Positions 51,276-61,011 of a stretch of 64,000 nucleotides of DNA are shown here, piece by piece. A program made the translations under genes and the position numbers. Position 1 is the first letter of the stretch; every line of letters starts with the position of its first letter. The DNA is from an uncultured Bacilli bacterium (GTDB taxonomy: Bacteria; Bacillota_I; Bacilli_A; RF39; UBA660). Below the pieces are notes generated by a model that saw only the letters and a list, made by a program, of their open reading frames with translations, made no database searches and was not told the DNA's origin. The DNA lies in contig CAKOPC010000001.1 in NCBI GenBank assembly GCA_934098705.1, positions 124,001 through 188,000 of the forward strand, written 5' to 3'.

Positions 51276-51354
51276 ACATAAGAATCATTAATGAGACTAT
51301 TAATAAAACGATAATTAGTATTAGAAATGAGATTAATAAATCTTTTTTCTTCAT
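51247..51354 (-). CDS. Small hydrophobic peptide, probable type I toxin (35 aa)
   Basis: Product begins MKKKDLLISFLILIIVLLIV, continues SLMILMYKKVVLNLQ: one helix with basic ends, as in Fst/TxpA-like toxins. The ribosome site GGAAGGAGG is strong. The mRNA leader is about 65 nt, from a near-consensus promoter. Its stop lies within the hairpin shared with the convergent RNA. No homologue recognised by sequence, so the toxin call rests on architecture. Confidence 0.55.
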   Translation of the reverse strand: MKKKDLLISFLILIIVLLIVSLMILMYKKVVLNLQ

Positions 51355-51422
51355 AATATCAAGCCTCCTTCCTATAAATAGAAGTTGGCAAGTACTCAAA
51401 CAGTTAGTATTCCCTGTTTTTA

Positions 51423-51451
51423 ATTATACAATAAGTTAACATTAATAACAA
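51423..51451 (-). promoter_or_regulatory. Promoter of the toxin-like gene
   Basis: On the minus strand TTGTTA (51451-51446) and TATAAT (51428-51423) with a 17-bp spacer. The transcript would start near GGGAATACTAACT, an echo of the start of the convergent RNA. Confidence 0.75.
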
Positions 51452-51473
51452 TAGAAAATAGTTTTTTATCATA

Positions 51474-51505
51474 AAAAAGGCCCTAATTATTTTAAGGTCT
51501 TTTTC
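51474..51505 (-). terminator. Terminator of the 51492 gene
   Basis: On the minus strand AAAAAGACCTT and AGGGCCTTTTTT form a hairpin with a T run. It overlaps the stop codon region. Confidence 0.65.
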
Positions 51506-52193
51506 TTACAAGTACATATCTTGTATCTTCTTCTTTTATATCAAAGGTTTCAAAATTAGTAAGTAAATCATTACCATATATTACAACATCTTTATCTTCT
51601 TTTATCTCTTCTAAAATACCACTATCAACACCAGATAATTTATTTTTTTCATACTCTTCATTTAAAAGATACATAATAAATTCTTGACTTAATGACTCAG
51701 TACTTGAGGCAATTCTTATATTATCATAATTATTTATATAATTTATAAAGTGATTAGAACCACAATCAAAGATACATGCTCCATTTAATGATAATGATAC
51801 ACGTCTATCGCTTGATTTAAAGTTATACTTACAATCTAACACACTATTTAACAAACAAGAAAGCCTATCTTTCTTTACATTATCCATATTTACTAAAGTT
51901 TGTTTTGCATCTTTTAAACATCTATCAAGTTTTACTTTGTACCTATTATTATAATTTTTAGTTATTAAAAATTTATATTTAGTATCGTTCTTTAATACAT
52001 AATTAATAATAAAAATATCTTTACCTGTTGTATCTTTCTTAAGATCATAAAAACATTTTTTAATATAAACTGGTTCTTTACCATCAAAAAGAAGTAACCT
52101 ATCAATTTCATTAAGTTCACTATTAATACTTAAAAGTTCTCTTCTAAAACCAAAAAGTATCTCTTTATTAGTATAAGTATTACTATTTTCCAT
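51492..52193 (-). CDS. Hypothetical protein (233 aa)
   Basis: A soluble 233-residue protein; start ATG 52193 has GGGAGG upstream (the earlier in-frame codons at 52235 do not). It has charged N-terminal helices (FGFRRELLSINSELNEIDRLL) and mixed alpha/beta downstream (DIKEEDTRYVLVRKRP at the end). No motif or known family. It is the last gene of the group ftsQ-murB-murG on this strand, so a cell-wall or division role is possible by context only. Confidence 0.6.
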   Translation of the reverse strand: MENSNTYTNKEILFGFRRELLSINSELNEIDRLLLFDGKEPVYIKKCFYDLKKDTTGKDIFIINYVLKNDTKYKFLITKNYNNRYKVKLDRCLKDAKQTLVNMDNVKKDRLSCLLNSVLDCKYNFKSSDRRVSLSLNGACIFDCGSNHFINYINNYDNIRIASSTESLSQEFIMYLLNEEYEKNKLSGVDSGILEEIKEDKDVVIYGNDLLTNFETFDIKEEDTRYVLVRKRP

Positions 52194-52257
52194 ATAAACC
52201 TCCCTAAAACATAACTTATAAAAATATACTAACACATTTTTTTATTTTTTTAAATAT

Positions 52258-52932
52258 TTAATCCATTATTTTAAAATAATTACCAGAATCTAAATATAAT
52301 ATTCCTCTTTTACCTTCAAACTGCGTTATAGCATCATTATACTTATTTATTAAATTCATCTTAGTAAGAGTTACATAAACATAATTTTCATCAAGCATAT
52401 AAAATAAAAATCTATCCTCATCAACATCTGTTGGATCATATTTTATTTCACTTATTTTAACTAAAACATCTTTATCTATCTTAGCCATTTTACTATTAAA
52501 ACTTGTTTGTTTAGTATTAGGAATATAATTTATTAAAATAGGAACATTATAATCCTTATCTAAAGTAACATCTTTATTTGATGATAGTACATATTTATTA
52601 TCTTGTGCTCTTTTATATAAAATACTATATTCAGTTATATATATGTGAATTTGATGAAATAATTTTTTCTTTATAGTAACATCTTTTACTAAAGGATTAC
52701 TCTTTAACTTTTTTTCATATGCAATAGTATTAAATGTATAAAAGTTAGGAAAATCATTAAGTGATAAATAATCTATTATTTCTTGGTCTTTTAAATAATT
52801 ATTGTCATAAATATAAATATTTTTAACATCAAAGCCAAAAACAAAGTATACAAGAAGTGCATAGATTATAATTAAAAATAATACTATAAGAAATATTATC
52901 CCTTTTTTTATTTTTCTTTTATTTTTTTTCAT
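52258..52932 (-). CDS. ftsQ: Cell-division protein DivIB/FtsQ
   Basis: A 224-residue bitopic protein: Lys/Arg-rich cytoplasmic start (KKNKRKIKKG), one span (IIFLIVLFLIIIYALLVYFVF), then a POTRA-type domain (FDVKNIYIYDNNYLKDQEII; NPLVKDVTIKKKLFHQIHIYITEY) and a beta domain. It joins FtsL/FtsB in the divisome. It lies 4 bp after murB, the common order murG-murB-ftsQ. Confidence 0.87.
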   Translation of the reverse strand: MKKNKRKIKKGIIFLIVLFLIIIYALLVYFVFGFDVKNIYIYDNNYLKDQEIIDYLSLNDFPNFYTFNTIAYEKKLKSNPLVKDVTIKKKLFHQIHIYITEYSILYKRAQDNKYVLSSNKDVTLDKDYNVPILINYIPNTKQTSFNSKMAKIDKDVLVKISEIKYDPTDVDEDRFLFYMLDENYVYVTLTKMNLINKYNDAITQFEGKRGILYLDSGNYFKIMD

Positions 52933-52936
52933 ATTA

Positions 52937-53836
52937 CTACTCCCAGTTAAATAATTCTTGTTCGCATTTTAAATCTATATTAAATTTTTCATGTACCTTA
53001 AGTTTTGCAAGTTCTATTAAATCTTTTACATCACTTGATGTTGCATTATTATAATTCACAATAAAGTTAGCATGCATATCACTTATTTTAGCTCCTCCTT
53101 TAACATATCCTTTAAGGTTGCATTCTTCAATTAATCTTCCTGCATAATCACCTTCTGGATTTCTAAATACAGAACCTGCTGATGGATAGTTTAATGGTTG
53201 ACTTTTATATCTTCTCTCTCTTCTTTCTGTAACAAGATTTAAAATATCATCATAACATCCTTTAGAAAGCTTAAATTTAGCTCCAAGTATAATATAACCT
53301 TTATCCATAAGACTTGACTTTCTATAACCAAACTTTAAATCTTTCAAAGGAATTTCTACTACATCATAGTTTTCATCTAAAACTGTAACAGATATAAGAA
53401 CATCACTTACTGACTTTAAGTATGCCCCAGCATTCATATAACAAGCTCCCCCAACAGTACCTGGAATACCACTAGCCCACTCAAAACCTGTAAGATTATT
53501 GTTTAAACAAGTAAGGGATAAAGATATAAGATTAACAAAAGCTTCAGCATAAACTATATCACCATCTACCTTTACCTTATTAAATTTATCAAGTCTTATT
53601 ATAACGCCATCATAAACTTTATCACTTGCTAAAATATTACTACCATTACCAAAAATTTTAAATTTAATATTATTTTCCTTTAGAACTTTTAAAAGCTCTA
53701 TTAATGCCAAAACTTCAAAAGGTGATATTAAATATTTGCAAACACCACCTGTTTTATAAGTTGTAAGTGTTTTAAAAGAAACATTTTCTTTTATATCATA
53801 TTTTGACTTTTCCAAACCATTTATTATATCATCCAT
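52937..53836 (-). CDS. murB: UDP-N-acetylenolpyruvoylglucosamine reductase MurB
   Basis: The 299-residue FAD enzyme of type II: KTLTTYKTGGVCKYL, FGNGSNILASD (FAD), EWASGIPGTVGGACYMNAGAY, FGYRKSSLM (Arg) and QPLNYPSAGSVFRNPEGDYAGRLIE (catalytic Ser) with HANFIVNYNNATSSDV (Asn). All key residues are present. Start overlaps the murG stop by one base. Confidence 0.97.
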   Translation of the reverse strand: MDDIINGLEKSKYDIKENVSFKTLTTYKTGGVCKYLISPFEVLALIELLKVLKENNIKFKIFGNGSNILASDKVYDGVIIRLDKFNKVKVDGDIVYAEAFVNLISLSLTCLNNNLTGFEWASGIPGTVGGACYMNAGAYLKSVSDVLISVTVLDENYDVVEIPLKDLKFGYRKSSLMDKGYIILGAKFKLSKGCYDDILNLVTERRERRYKSQPLNYPSAGSVFRNPEGDYAGRLIEECNLKGYVKGGAKISDMHANFIVNYNNATSSDVKDLIELAKLKVHEKFNIDLKCEQELFNWE

Positions 53837-54909
53837 TATTTCACCAACTTCAATATTTCATTTATTATTCTTGTACTTGCATCAGTAACACCAAGCTTTT
53901 TTGTATTACTAATTAAATTATTTCTAAATTCCTTATCATATAATATTTTATCTATATTATTTAAAAATAATGTTTCATCAAAATTCTTTTCTTCAATTAA
54001 TATAGTAGCATCATTATTTTTTAAAGATAAAGCATTTAAATACTGATGATTATTAGCAACATACGGACTTGGTATTAATATACTTGGTATACCTAATGCC
54101 GTAATCTCTGCAATTATTGTTGCTCCAGCTCTTGTAACTATTAAATCTGTTCTTTTTAATAACTCTCCCATATTTTCAACATAAGGAGTAAGTTTTACAT
54201 TTACTGGTACTGAAGTATTTTTATATGTTTCATAATTATCTTTACCTAAAACAAGTAAAACCTCATAATCCTTATCTTTAAATTTTGTTACCATATCCAT
54301 TATCTTTTTATTAATTGTCGAAGCACCAAGAGAACCATTAGTTATAAGAACTAATTTTTTATTTTCATCTAAATTATAATCTTTTTTTTGACAAGGTGTG
54401 CACTTTATTACCTCTTCTCCCCTTGGATTACCTGTAAAAACAGTTTTTTCTTTGTCAAAATATTTCATACTATCTTTAAAGGAACAACAAACAACATCAG
54501 CATATTTAGATAAAAACTTATTAGCCTTGCCTGGAATACTATTTTGTTCGTGTAAAATTGTCTTTATTTTAAGCTTATGAGCCTCATATATAACGGGTAC
54601 AGTAACATACCCTCCAACCCCTATAACAATGTCAGGATTAAACTTTTTTATAATTTTTTTGCATTTAAAAGAAGCTTTTAAAAGATTAGTTATCGAATTA
54701 AAACATCTAATAGGATTCTTAGATAAACCTGATACTTTTATACCATAATAATCTATTCCCATATTAGGTACAATATCCTTTTCCATTCTATCAGTTGTAC
54801 CAATATATAAAACCTTTAAATCCTTAAACATTTCTTTCATCTTATTTATAAGTGCAAGTGCAGGATATATATGCCCCCCAGTTCCTCCAGCACTAATTAT
54901 TACTTTCAT
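53836..54909 (-). CDS. murG: Lipid II synthase MurG (GlcNAc transferase)
   Basis: The 357-residue glycosyltransferase: ISAGGTGGHIYPALAL (phosphate loop), GVGGYVTVPVIYEAHKL, HEQNSIPGKANKFLSKYAD, GSLGASTINKKIMDM and RAGATIIAEITALGIPSILIPSPYVANNHQ. It adds GlcNAc to lipid I at the inner membrane. Order murG-murB-ftsQ is typical of Bacilli. Confidence 0.97.
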   Translation of the reverse strand: MKVIISAGGTGGHIYPALALINKMKEMFKDLKVLYIGTTDRMEKDIVPNMGIDYYGIKVSGLSKNPIRCFNSITNLLKASFKCKKIIKKFNPDIVIGVGGYVTVPVIYEAHKLKIKTILHEQNSIPGKANKFLSKYADVVCCSFKDSMKYFDKEKTVFTGNPRGEEVIKCTPCQKKDYNLDENKKLVLITNGSLGASTINKKIMDMVTKFKDKDYEVLLVLGKDNYETYKNTSVPVNVKLTPYVENMGELLKRTDLIVTRAGATIIAEITALGIPSILIPSPYVANNHQYLNALSLKNNDATILIEEKNFDETLFLNNIDKILYDKEFRNNLISNTKKLGVTDASTRIINEILKLVK

Positions 54910-55005
54910 TATACTATCACCATCCTACTTAATTATAGCATAATTTTTTAAATATATGTAGAAAAACACACAATAAATGTGTTAAACTTATTTTGGTGAT
55001 TAAAT

Positions 55006-55311
55006 ATGTTAAATGGTATAAAAATTATTGAATACAATACTTTTTTTAAAAAGTTTCTGGGACTTATGTTTAAAAACAAAAATATAAACTACGGTATAAG
55101 ACTTAAAAATTGTAACTGTATTCATACATTTTTTATGAAATTTAATATAGATGTTATAATAACAGATAAAAATAATAAAGTTTTATATGTAAAACAAAAT
55201 CTAAAGAAAAATAAAATTACTCCCTTTATTAAAAATGGCTATTATACATATGAAGCTAAAAGTGGTAGTTTTAACAATATAAAAGTTAATAGTATAATAA
55301 AAATGAAATAG
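55006..55311 (+). CDS. DUF192-family protein
   Basis: A 101-residue protein with the DUF192 (COG1430) core: FFKKFLGLMFKN, YGIRLKNCNCIHTFFMKFNIDVIITDKNNKVL, and EAKSGSF at the end. Members are small, often secreted, of unknown biochemical role. No signal peptide here. Start behind TTGGTGAT. It is convergent with the ddl-like gene over a shared terminator. Confidence 0.8.
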   Translation: MLNGIKIIEYNTFFKKFLGLMFKNKNINYGIRLKNCNCIHTFFMKFNIDVIITDKNNKVLYVKQNLKKNKITPFIKNGYYTYEAKSGSFNNIKVNSIIKMK

Positions 55312-55337
55312 AACAATAATCTATTTCATTTTATTTG
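55303..55337. terminator. Shared terminator
   Basis: GAAATAGA-N8-CTATTTC hairpin with T-rich flanks between convergent DUF192 and ddl-like genes. Confidence 0.65.
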
Positions 55338-56484
55338 CCTTTAAATCCCAGCCTTCAAGTAAATTTTTATCAATATGAGTTATAAATTCTCTATTTCTAT
55401 TTCTTTCATTTATAGCAATATTTATCATATTTTCTAAAAGTTCACTTTCACTTACTTTATTCTTTTTCCAAATATGAGATGCCATATGATAAGGTAAAGT
55501 ACTTATTTTACTAAAGTATAATTTCATATTATTTTCATCTATTAAAAAGTCAATTTCAATTATACCTTTAGCATTTATAAGTCTAAATAAATCTTTAGCA
55601 TATGTTTTTATATCATCCTTCATCTCTTTTGATAAAAGAGGTTTAGTAATATTTGTCTTTACATTTATTTTAAAGTAATTTTCATATTCTTTATTTAAAA
55701 CTTCATCTGCCTTAGTATTATCATCATCTTTACCTACATATTCATAAATATCAGTAACTTCACAAGATTTATTATCACCCATTACACTAACCTGTACTTC
55801 TTTTAAGTTTTTTATTTTTTCCTCTGCGATAACTTTTTCATCATATTTTATAATATTTTTAACAGCTTTTATAAATTCTTCTTCATTATTTACTAAATGT
55901 ATTCCAATAGAAGAACCAAGGTTTGCAGGTTTTACATATAATGGATATTTCAAAGGTTTTACCTTTTCTAAAATTTTCTTTTTACTATTTATAAACTCAT
56001 CTTTATAAAACCAAACATAAGAACATACTGGTATATTATTTGCTCTTACTAAATCCTTTATAATAACTTTATCCTTGGAAACAGCTGATGCAAGAACTTT
56101 ACATCCTGTATAAGGAATACCAATAATATCAAGATATCCTTCAAGTGAACCATCATTTATGTATTTACCAACCCCACTTGGTATAACAAGGTCTACATAA
56201 GATACATTTCTTTTAAATAAATTAGTTGTTTGAAGTATAAAGTTTTTACCACTTGGCACCAGATTAACTTTTTTAGCATATCTTTTACAAAGTGCTATAT
56301 CACGAAAGTTTATTATATCTTTTAAGTGATACCCTGTATACCAAACATTATGTTTATCTATATATATAGGTATAATATTATATTTATCCGTATTTAAATT
56401 ATTCATAACAGAAGTGGCTGTTATAATACCCTTTTCATGTTCTAGGTTTGAACCTCCAAAAATAACTCCCACATTAAGTTTCAT
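55321..56484 (-). CDS. D-Ala-D-Ala ligase homologue with altered active site
   Basis: A 387-residue ATP-grasp protein with Ddl landmarks: VGVIFGGSNLEHEKG (N-terminal Glu), GSLEGYLDIIGIPYTGCKVLASAVSKDK and KPANLGSSIGIHLV. The metal-binding end differs: the usual R-V-D...L-N-E-I-N-T-x-P-G reads EIDFLI...LYFSKISTLPYH. Asp312 is kept, but the Glu and Asn ligands are Lys326 and Ser328, and Arg is Glu310. So it may be inactive or have another function. A canonical ddl is not in this window. ATG 56484 follows GGAAGGTG. Confidence 0.75.
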   Translation of the reverse strand: MKLNVGVIFGGSNLEHEKGIITATSVMNNLNTDKYNIIPIYIDKHNVWYTGYHLKDIINFRDIALCKRYAKKVNLVPSGKNFILQTTNLFKRNVSYVDLVIPSGVGKYINDGSLEGYLDIIGIPYTGCKVLASAVSKDKVIIKDLVRANNIPVCSYVWFYKDEFINSKKKILEKVKPLKYPLYVKPANLGSSIGIHLVNNEEEFIKAVKNIIKYDEKVIAEEKIKNLKEVQVSVMGDNKSCEVTDIYEYVGKDDDNTKADEVLNKEYENYFKINVKTNITKPLLSKEMKDDIKTYAKDLFRLINAKGIIEIDFLIDENNMKLYFSKISTLPYHMASHIWKKNKVSESELLENMINIAINERNRNREFITHIDKNLLEGWDLKANKMK

Positions 56485-56568
56485 AAAATTCACCTTCCAT
56501 AATTATTTTATCACAAGAAAACTAAAAAGAAAAAGTATTTGACACATTTTCCTTTTATATTATGTAAA

Positions 56569-59500
56569 TCAATCAAATAAAGATAACTGACTTGATTCAG
56601 GTAAACCTTTAAGTATTCCCATCATTTTCATCTTTTCAATTACTGTAGAGGATAGTTTTGCTCTTCTTTGAAGATCATCACAGCTTAAAAATTCGCCCTT
56701 ACTCCTCTCTTCAATTATATTTTTAGCAACTATATCTCCAAGACCATCTATTGCTCTAAATGGTGGTATTAAAGTTATATTATCATCATCAATAACAAAA
56801 TAGTTAGAATCAGATTTTTCAAGAGAAACGCATCCAAACTTAAATCCTCTAGCTGATGCTTCTCTTGCAACTTCAAGTGTTTGAAGAGTATCAGCTTCTT
56901 TTGGCGTTAAACCATATCCTTTGCTTGCAAGTTCCTCTTGTCTTTCCTTTATCTTATCAAATCCAGCTTCCATAGCAGTAAGATCAAAAGATAATCCCTT
57001 AATACTAAACCATGAAGCATAGTAATTTATAGGTTTATAAACCTTAAACCAAGCAATTTTATAAGCAGCAGATACATAAGCGGTTGCATGAGCTTTAGGG
57101 AACATGTACTTAATCTTAGAACAAGACTCAATAAACCAAGATGGAATATTTAAATCCTTTAATAATTTTTCATACTCAAGCCACTTTGCCTTATCCTTTG
57201 ATGCTTTACCCTTACGTACAAACTCCATTATTTTAAATGATGTTAAAGGTTCAACCCCATGATTCATTAAATATACCATTATATCATCACGACACCCAAT
57301 AACCTCTTTAAAAGGAACTATGTTATTTCTAACTATATCCTGAGCATTACCATTCCAAACATCAGTACCATGAGAAAGACCTGATATTTTAACAAGCTCT
57401 GCAAAAGTTGTAGGTTTTGTTTCATCAACTATTGTCATAACAAATTTAGTAAATTCAGGAAGAGCTAAAGCACCAGTTTGACAACCAATAGCTTCAGGTG
57501 TTGCATTAAGAGCCTCAGTTGATGTAAATAAACTCATAACCTTTTTATCATCCATAGGAATATCTTTCATTAAAACACCTGTTGTATCCTCCAAATACTT
57601 AAATATTGTAGGGTTATCGTGTCCTAGTATATCAAGTTTTAAAAGACAAGATTCAATATCATGATAATTAAAATGAGTTGTCGCCCAAGCACTTGTTGGA
57701 TCATCGGCAGGATACTGATATGGTGTAAAATCAAATACATCTTTATAATTAGGTACAACAACAATTCCTCCCGGATGTTGTCCTGTTGTCCTTTTACAAC
57801 CAGTAACCCCAATAGCTAACCTTTCAATTTCAAGATTTTTAACATTAGTGATACCTCTATCTTCAAAATATCCCTTAACAAAACCAAAAGCTGTTTTATC
57901 AGCAACAGTACCAATAGTACCAGCACGATATACATATTCTTCCCCAAATAGTACTTTTGTATACTCATGAGCTTTAGCTTGATAATCTCCTGAGAAATTA
58001 AGATCAATATCAGGCACCTTATCAGCATTAAAGCCAAGGAACGTTGCAAACGGCATGTCATGTCCATCCTTATGCATCATAAAACCACACTCACATTTTC
58101 TATCAGGAAGGTCATAACCAGAAGCAAAGGTTAAATTATACATCTTACCATCACTATCTGTAAAATAACTCTTTTTACAATTAGGACAAACATAATGAGC
58201 TGGAAGCGGATTAACTTCAGTAATACCAAGCATTGTCGCAGCAAAAGAAGAACCAACAGAACCTCTTGAACCAACATAATAACCATCATCATTACTATGT
58301 TTAACCAATTTTTGAGCGATAAGATAAATAGCGTCGAATCCTCCATTTATAATACCATTAAGCTCAGCATCTAGCCTTTCCTTTACAATAGTTGGTAGCT
58401 CTTCCCCATATATTTCATGAGCCTTGCCATAACTTATATCACGAATAATTTGCTTACTATTTTCAAAAATAGGACTAAATGGAATGCCCTTAGTATCAGG
58501 TATTATTTCAAATTCACCACAAAGATCTGCTACTTTATTAGTATTTGTAATAACAATTTCTTTAATTAAAGCATCATCCTTTAAAAAAGCAAAATTTGAA
58601 AGCATTTCCCTAGTTGTTCTATAATGCTGTGATGGGATATTTTTAATACTAGACTTATTAAGTGGATGTCTTCCCCCTCCAGGAACCTTTTGATTTATAA
58701 TAATCTCACGATAAATTTTATCTTTAGGATGTAAATGATGTACATCACCTGTTGCAACAACTATCTTACCTTTTTCTTTAGCAACTCTAATTATCTTTTT
58801 TATATTATCTTCAATTTCATCAAAGTTTTTAAAATCTTCAGTATCAATTAAATGACAATAAACTTCTGGAGGCTGTACCTCAATATAATCATAAAACTCC
58901 ATAAGATTAGCTAACTCATCATCACTTTTACTTCTTGCAAGAGAAAATATCTCCCCATTATAACAACTACTTCCAATAAGTAACCCCTCACGAAGAGAAT
59001 TAACAACGCTTCTTAAAATACGAGGCGTCTTATAAAGATATTTGGTATTGGCATAAGATACAATCTTAAATAAATTTTTAAGACCAACCTTATCTTTAAC
59101 AAGTATATTAATATGATAAAGTTCCCCAAACTTATGAATATCTTTACTATCTACCAAACTATTTATTTTATCCATAGTAGTTATATTTCTACTATGTAAA
59201 TACTCAAGCATCTTATGAAAAATTAAAGCAGTTGCTTCAGCATCATAATCTCCCCTATGGTGTGATTCTTCATCAAATGGAATATTATATCTTTTAACAA
59301 GTGCACTTAAAGAATGTCTACCAGCATTAGGATTTATAGCTCTTGAAAGCTCCAAAGTATCTAAAAGAGGATTTTTATACTCTCCTAAATTATACTTTTT
59401 ATAAGCCATAGCTAAAAATGACGAATCAAACTTAGCATTATGAGCCACCATAGGTAAATCCCCAGTCCATTTAATAAACTCTTTAACAGCCTCTTCTTCA

Positions 59501-60996
59501 CCCAGACAATCCTTTAACATTTCATCTGTAATACCAGTAAGAGAAGTTATATGACTAGCAAGCTTGTGTCCTGGATTTATAAGTCTATCAAACCTATCAA
59601 TTATTTTACCATCATGCAACTTAACAGCTCCAATTTCAATTATAGAATCCTTACCACCAGCATTAAAACCAGTTGTTTCAAAGTCAAATACAACATAAGT
59701 ATTACTTAATAAATCACTATTATCATACCTTAAAACAAGATCCAAATCATCATCTATCATAGAAAGTTCAACCCCATAAAGTATTTTTATTTCATCTTTA
59801 TATTTATAACACTCTGGGAACGTTTGAATAGCATTATGATCTGTTATAGCAATAGCTTTATGTCCGTAAAAAACAGCTTGTTTTATTAAATCCTTAACGT
59901 CAACAACCCCATCCATTTGACTCATCATTGTATGGGTATGAAGTTCAACTCTTTTTTCTTCCTCTAAATCTTTTACTTCTTCTTCTAAAGAATCTATCTT
60001 TTCAATATTTCTAGCATTTAAAACAAAATCATTATAAAAAGTATTATTTTTAACATAACCATTTATTTTAAGCCACATACCTGTTCTTATCTTACTAATA
60101 TATTCGTTATACTCTTCCTCACTATGAAGATATAATCTAACATAAATACTACTTGTTGTATCACTAAACTTTAAAGACATAGAATATATCCCAGGTTTAG
60201 TTGGCAGTGTAATACCAAATACATAACCACAAACAGTTACATTATCAGCTTCATATGTTATATCTTTTATTTTAACTATATTATCATCTTTTATAGTTCT
60301 ACCAAATAAAACATTAGGATTATCATCTTTAGGAAGATTATTTTTTCTGTAATAATCACCTTTTTTAACACCATCATTATAACTATTATTACTATTATGA
60401 TTATAATTACCAGTATTAGTCTTTTCTTTAGTAGTATCTTTATTATTATCAAAAGAACTAAACTTTAAAAGCATTTCATCATCTACTGTATCATTTTTTA
60501 TCTCTTCTTTAATCTTTAAAGCCGTTTTTTTATCAAAATTTATCTTTAAATTAATATCAAATCCAAACTGTTTATAAAAAAAACTTATTTTATCCATAAT
60601 AGATTTAACAATAGACTCTTCATTTTTATTATAAACAGTTATAAAATAATCATCATCTATATTAACTAATCTATTATAAAACATATTATAATATAAATTA
60701 TTATGATTAAGTAACTTTAAAATATTTACATAATAATCCTCTATTATATTTTTATTAATAACATTAGGCTTTATAAATACATTATATATATATTTATTTT
60801 TAACATAACTATTTAAACTATTAACAAAACTATCTATTACAACATATCTTAAATTAGTATCACAACTTATATATATATCAAAAGTATTACTATCTTCCTT
60901 AACAACTATTTTATCTATTTTAGAAGACTTAAAATCATCATAATATTCTTTATTAAAACTAATTTTATCAAGTAAAACCTGTAATTTCTTATTCAT
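56569..60996 (-). CDS. polC: DNA polymerase III alpha subunit PolC-type
   Basis: The replicative polymerase of low-GC Gram-positives. The 1475-residue protein has an OB-fold (TVCGYVFG), PHP domain (VELHTHTMMSQMDGVVD), 3'-5' exonuclease (YVVFDFETTGFNAGG; HNAKFDSSFLAMAY; HRGDYDAEA), a Cys4 zinc site (CPNCKKSYF, CECGFM), the catalytic PDIDLNFSG and a C-terminal DNA-binding region. A hydrophilic Asn-rich linker lies near residues 190-215. Length and order are typical of PolC. Confidence 0.97.
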   Translation of the reverse strand: MNKKLQVLLDKISFNKEYYDDFKSSKIDKIVVKEDSNTFDIYISCDTNLRYVVIDSFVNSLNSYVKNKYIYNVFIKPNVINKNIIEDYYVNILKLLNHNNLYYNMFYNRLVNIDDDYFITVYNKNEESIVKSIMDKISFFYKQFGFDINLKINFDKKTALKIKEEIKNDTVDDEMLLKFSSFDNNKDTTKEKTNTGNYNHNSNNSYNDGVKKGDYYRKNNLPKDDNPNVLFGRTIKDDNIVKIKDITYEADNVTVCGYVFGITLPTKPGIYSMSLKFSDTTSSIYVRLYLHSEEEYNEYISKIRTGMWLKINGYVKNNTFYNDFVLNARNIEKIDSLEEEVKDLEEEKRVELHTHTMMSQMDGVVDVKDLIKQAVFYGHKAIAITDHNAIQTFPECYKYKDEIKILYGVELSMIDDDLDLVLRYDNSDLLSNTYVVFDFETTGFNAGGKDSIIEIGAVKLHDGKIIDRFDRLINPGHKLASHITSLTGITDEMLKDCLGEEEAVKEFIKWTGDLPMVAHNAKFDSSFLAMAYKKYNLGEYKNPLLDTLELSRAINPNAGRHSLSALVKRYNIPFDEESHHRGDYDAEATALIFHKMLEYLHSRNITTMDKINSLVDSKDIHKFGELYHINILVKDKVGLKNLFKIVSYANTKYLYKTPRILRSVVNSLREGLLIGSSCYNGEIFSLARSKSDDELANLMEFYDYIEVQPPEVYCHLIDTEDFKNFDEIEDNIKKIIRVAKEKGKIVVATGDVHHLHPKDKIYREIIINQKVPGGGRHPLNKSSIKNIPSQHYRTTREMLSNFAFLKDDALIKEIVITNTNKVADLCGEFEIIPDTKGIPFSPIFENSKQIIRDISYGKAHEIYGEELPTIVKERLDAELNGIINGGFDAIYLIAQKLVKHSNDDGYYVGSRGSVGSSFAATMLGITEVNPLPAHYVCPNCKKSYFTDSDGKMYNLTFASGYDLPDRKCECGFMMHKDGHDMPFATFLGFNADKVPDIDLNFSGDYQAKAHEYTKVLFGEEYVYRAGTIGTVADKTAFGFVKGYFEDRGITNVKNLEIERLAIGVTGCKRTTGQHPGGIVVVPNYKDVFDFTPYQYPADDPTSAWATTHFNYHDIESCLLKLDILGHDNPTIFKYLEDTTGVLMKDIPMDDKKVMSLFTSTEALNATPEAIGCQTGALALPEFTKFVMTIVDETKPTTFAELVKISGLSHGTDVWNGNAQDIVRNNIVPFKEVIGCRDDIMVYLMNHGVEPLTSFKIMEFVRKGKASKDKAKWLEYEKLLKDLNIPSWFIESCSKIKYMFPKAHATAYVSAAYKIAWFKVYKPINYYASWFSIKGLSFDLTAMEAGFDKIKERQEELASKGYGLTPKEADTLQTLEVAREASARGFKFGCVSLEKSDSNYFVIDDDNITLIPPFRAIDGLGDIVAKNIIEERSKGEFLSCDDLQRRAKLSSTVIEKMKMMGILKGLPESSQLSLFD

Positions 60997-61011
60997 AAAC
61001 TGCCACCCTCA

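Noticed and set aside
51230..51439. A 69-codon plus-strand frame
   Set aside because: It covers the opposite strand of the toxin-like gene and its promoter; no ribosome site.
57816..58346. Leu-rich minus-strand frames inside polC
   Set aside because: Alternate-frame shadows of the polymerase gene with no start signals.
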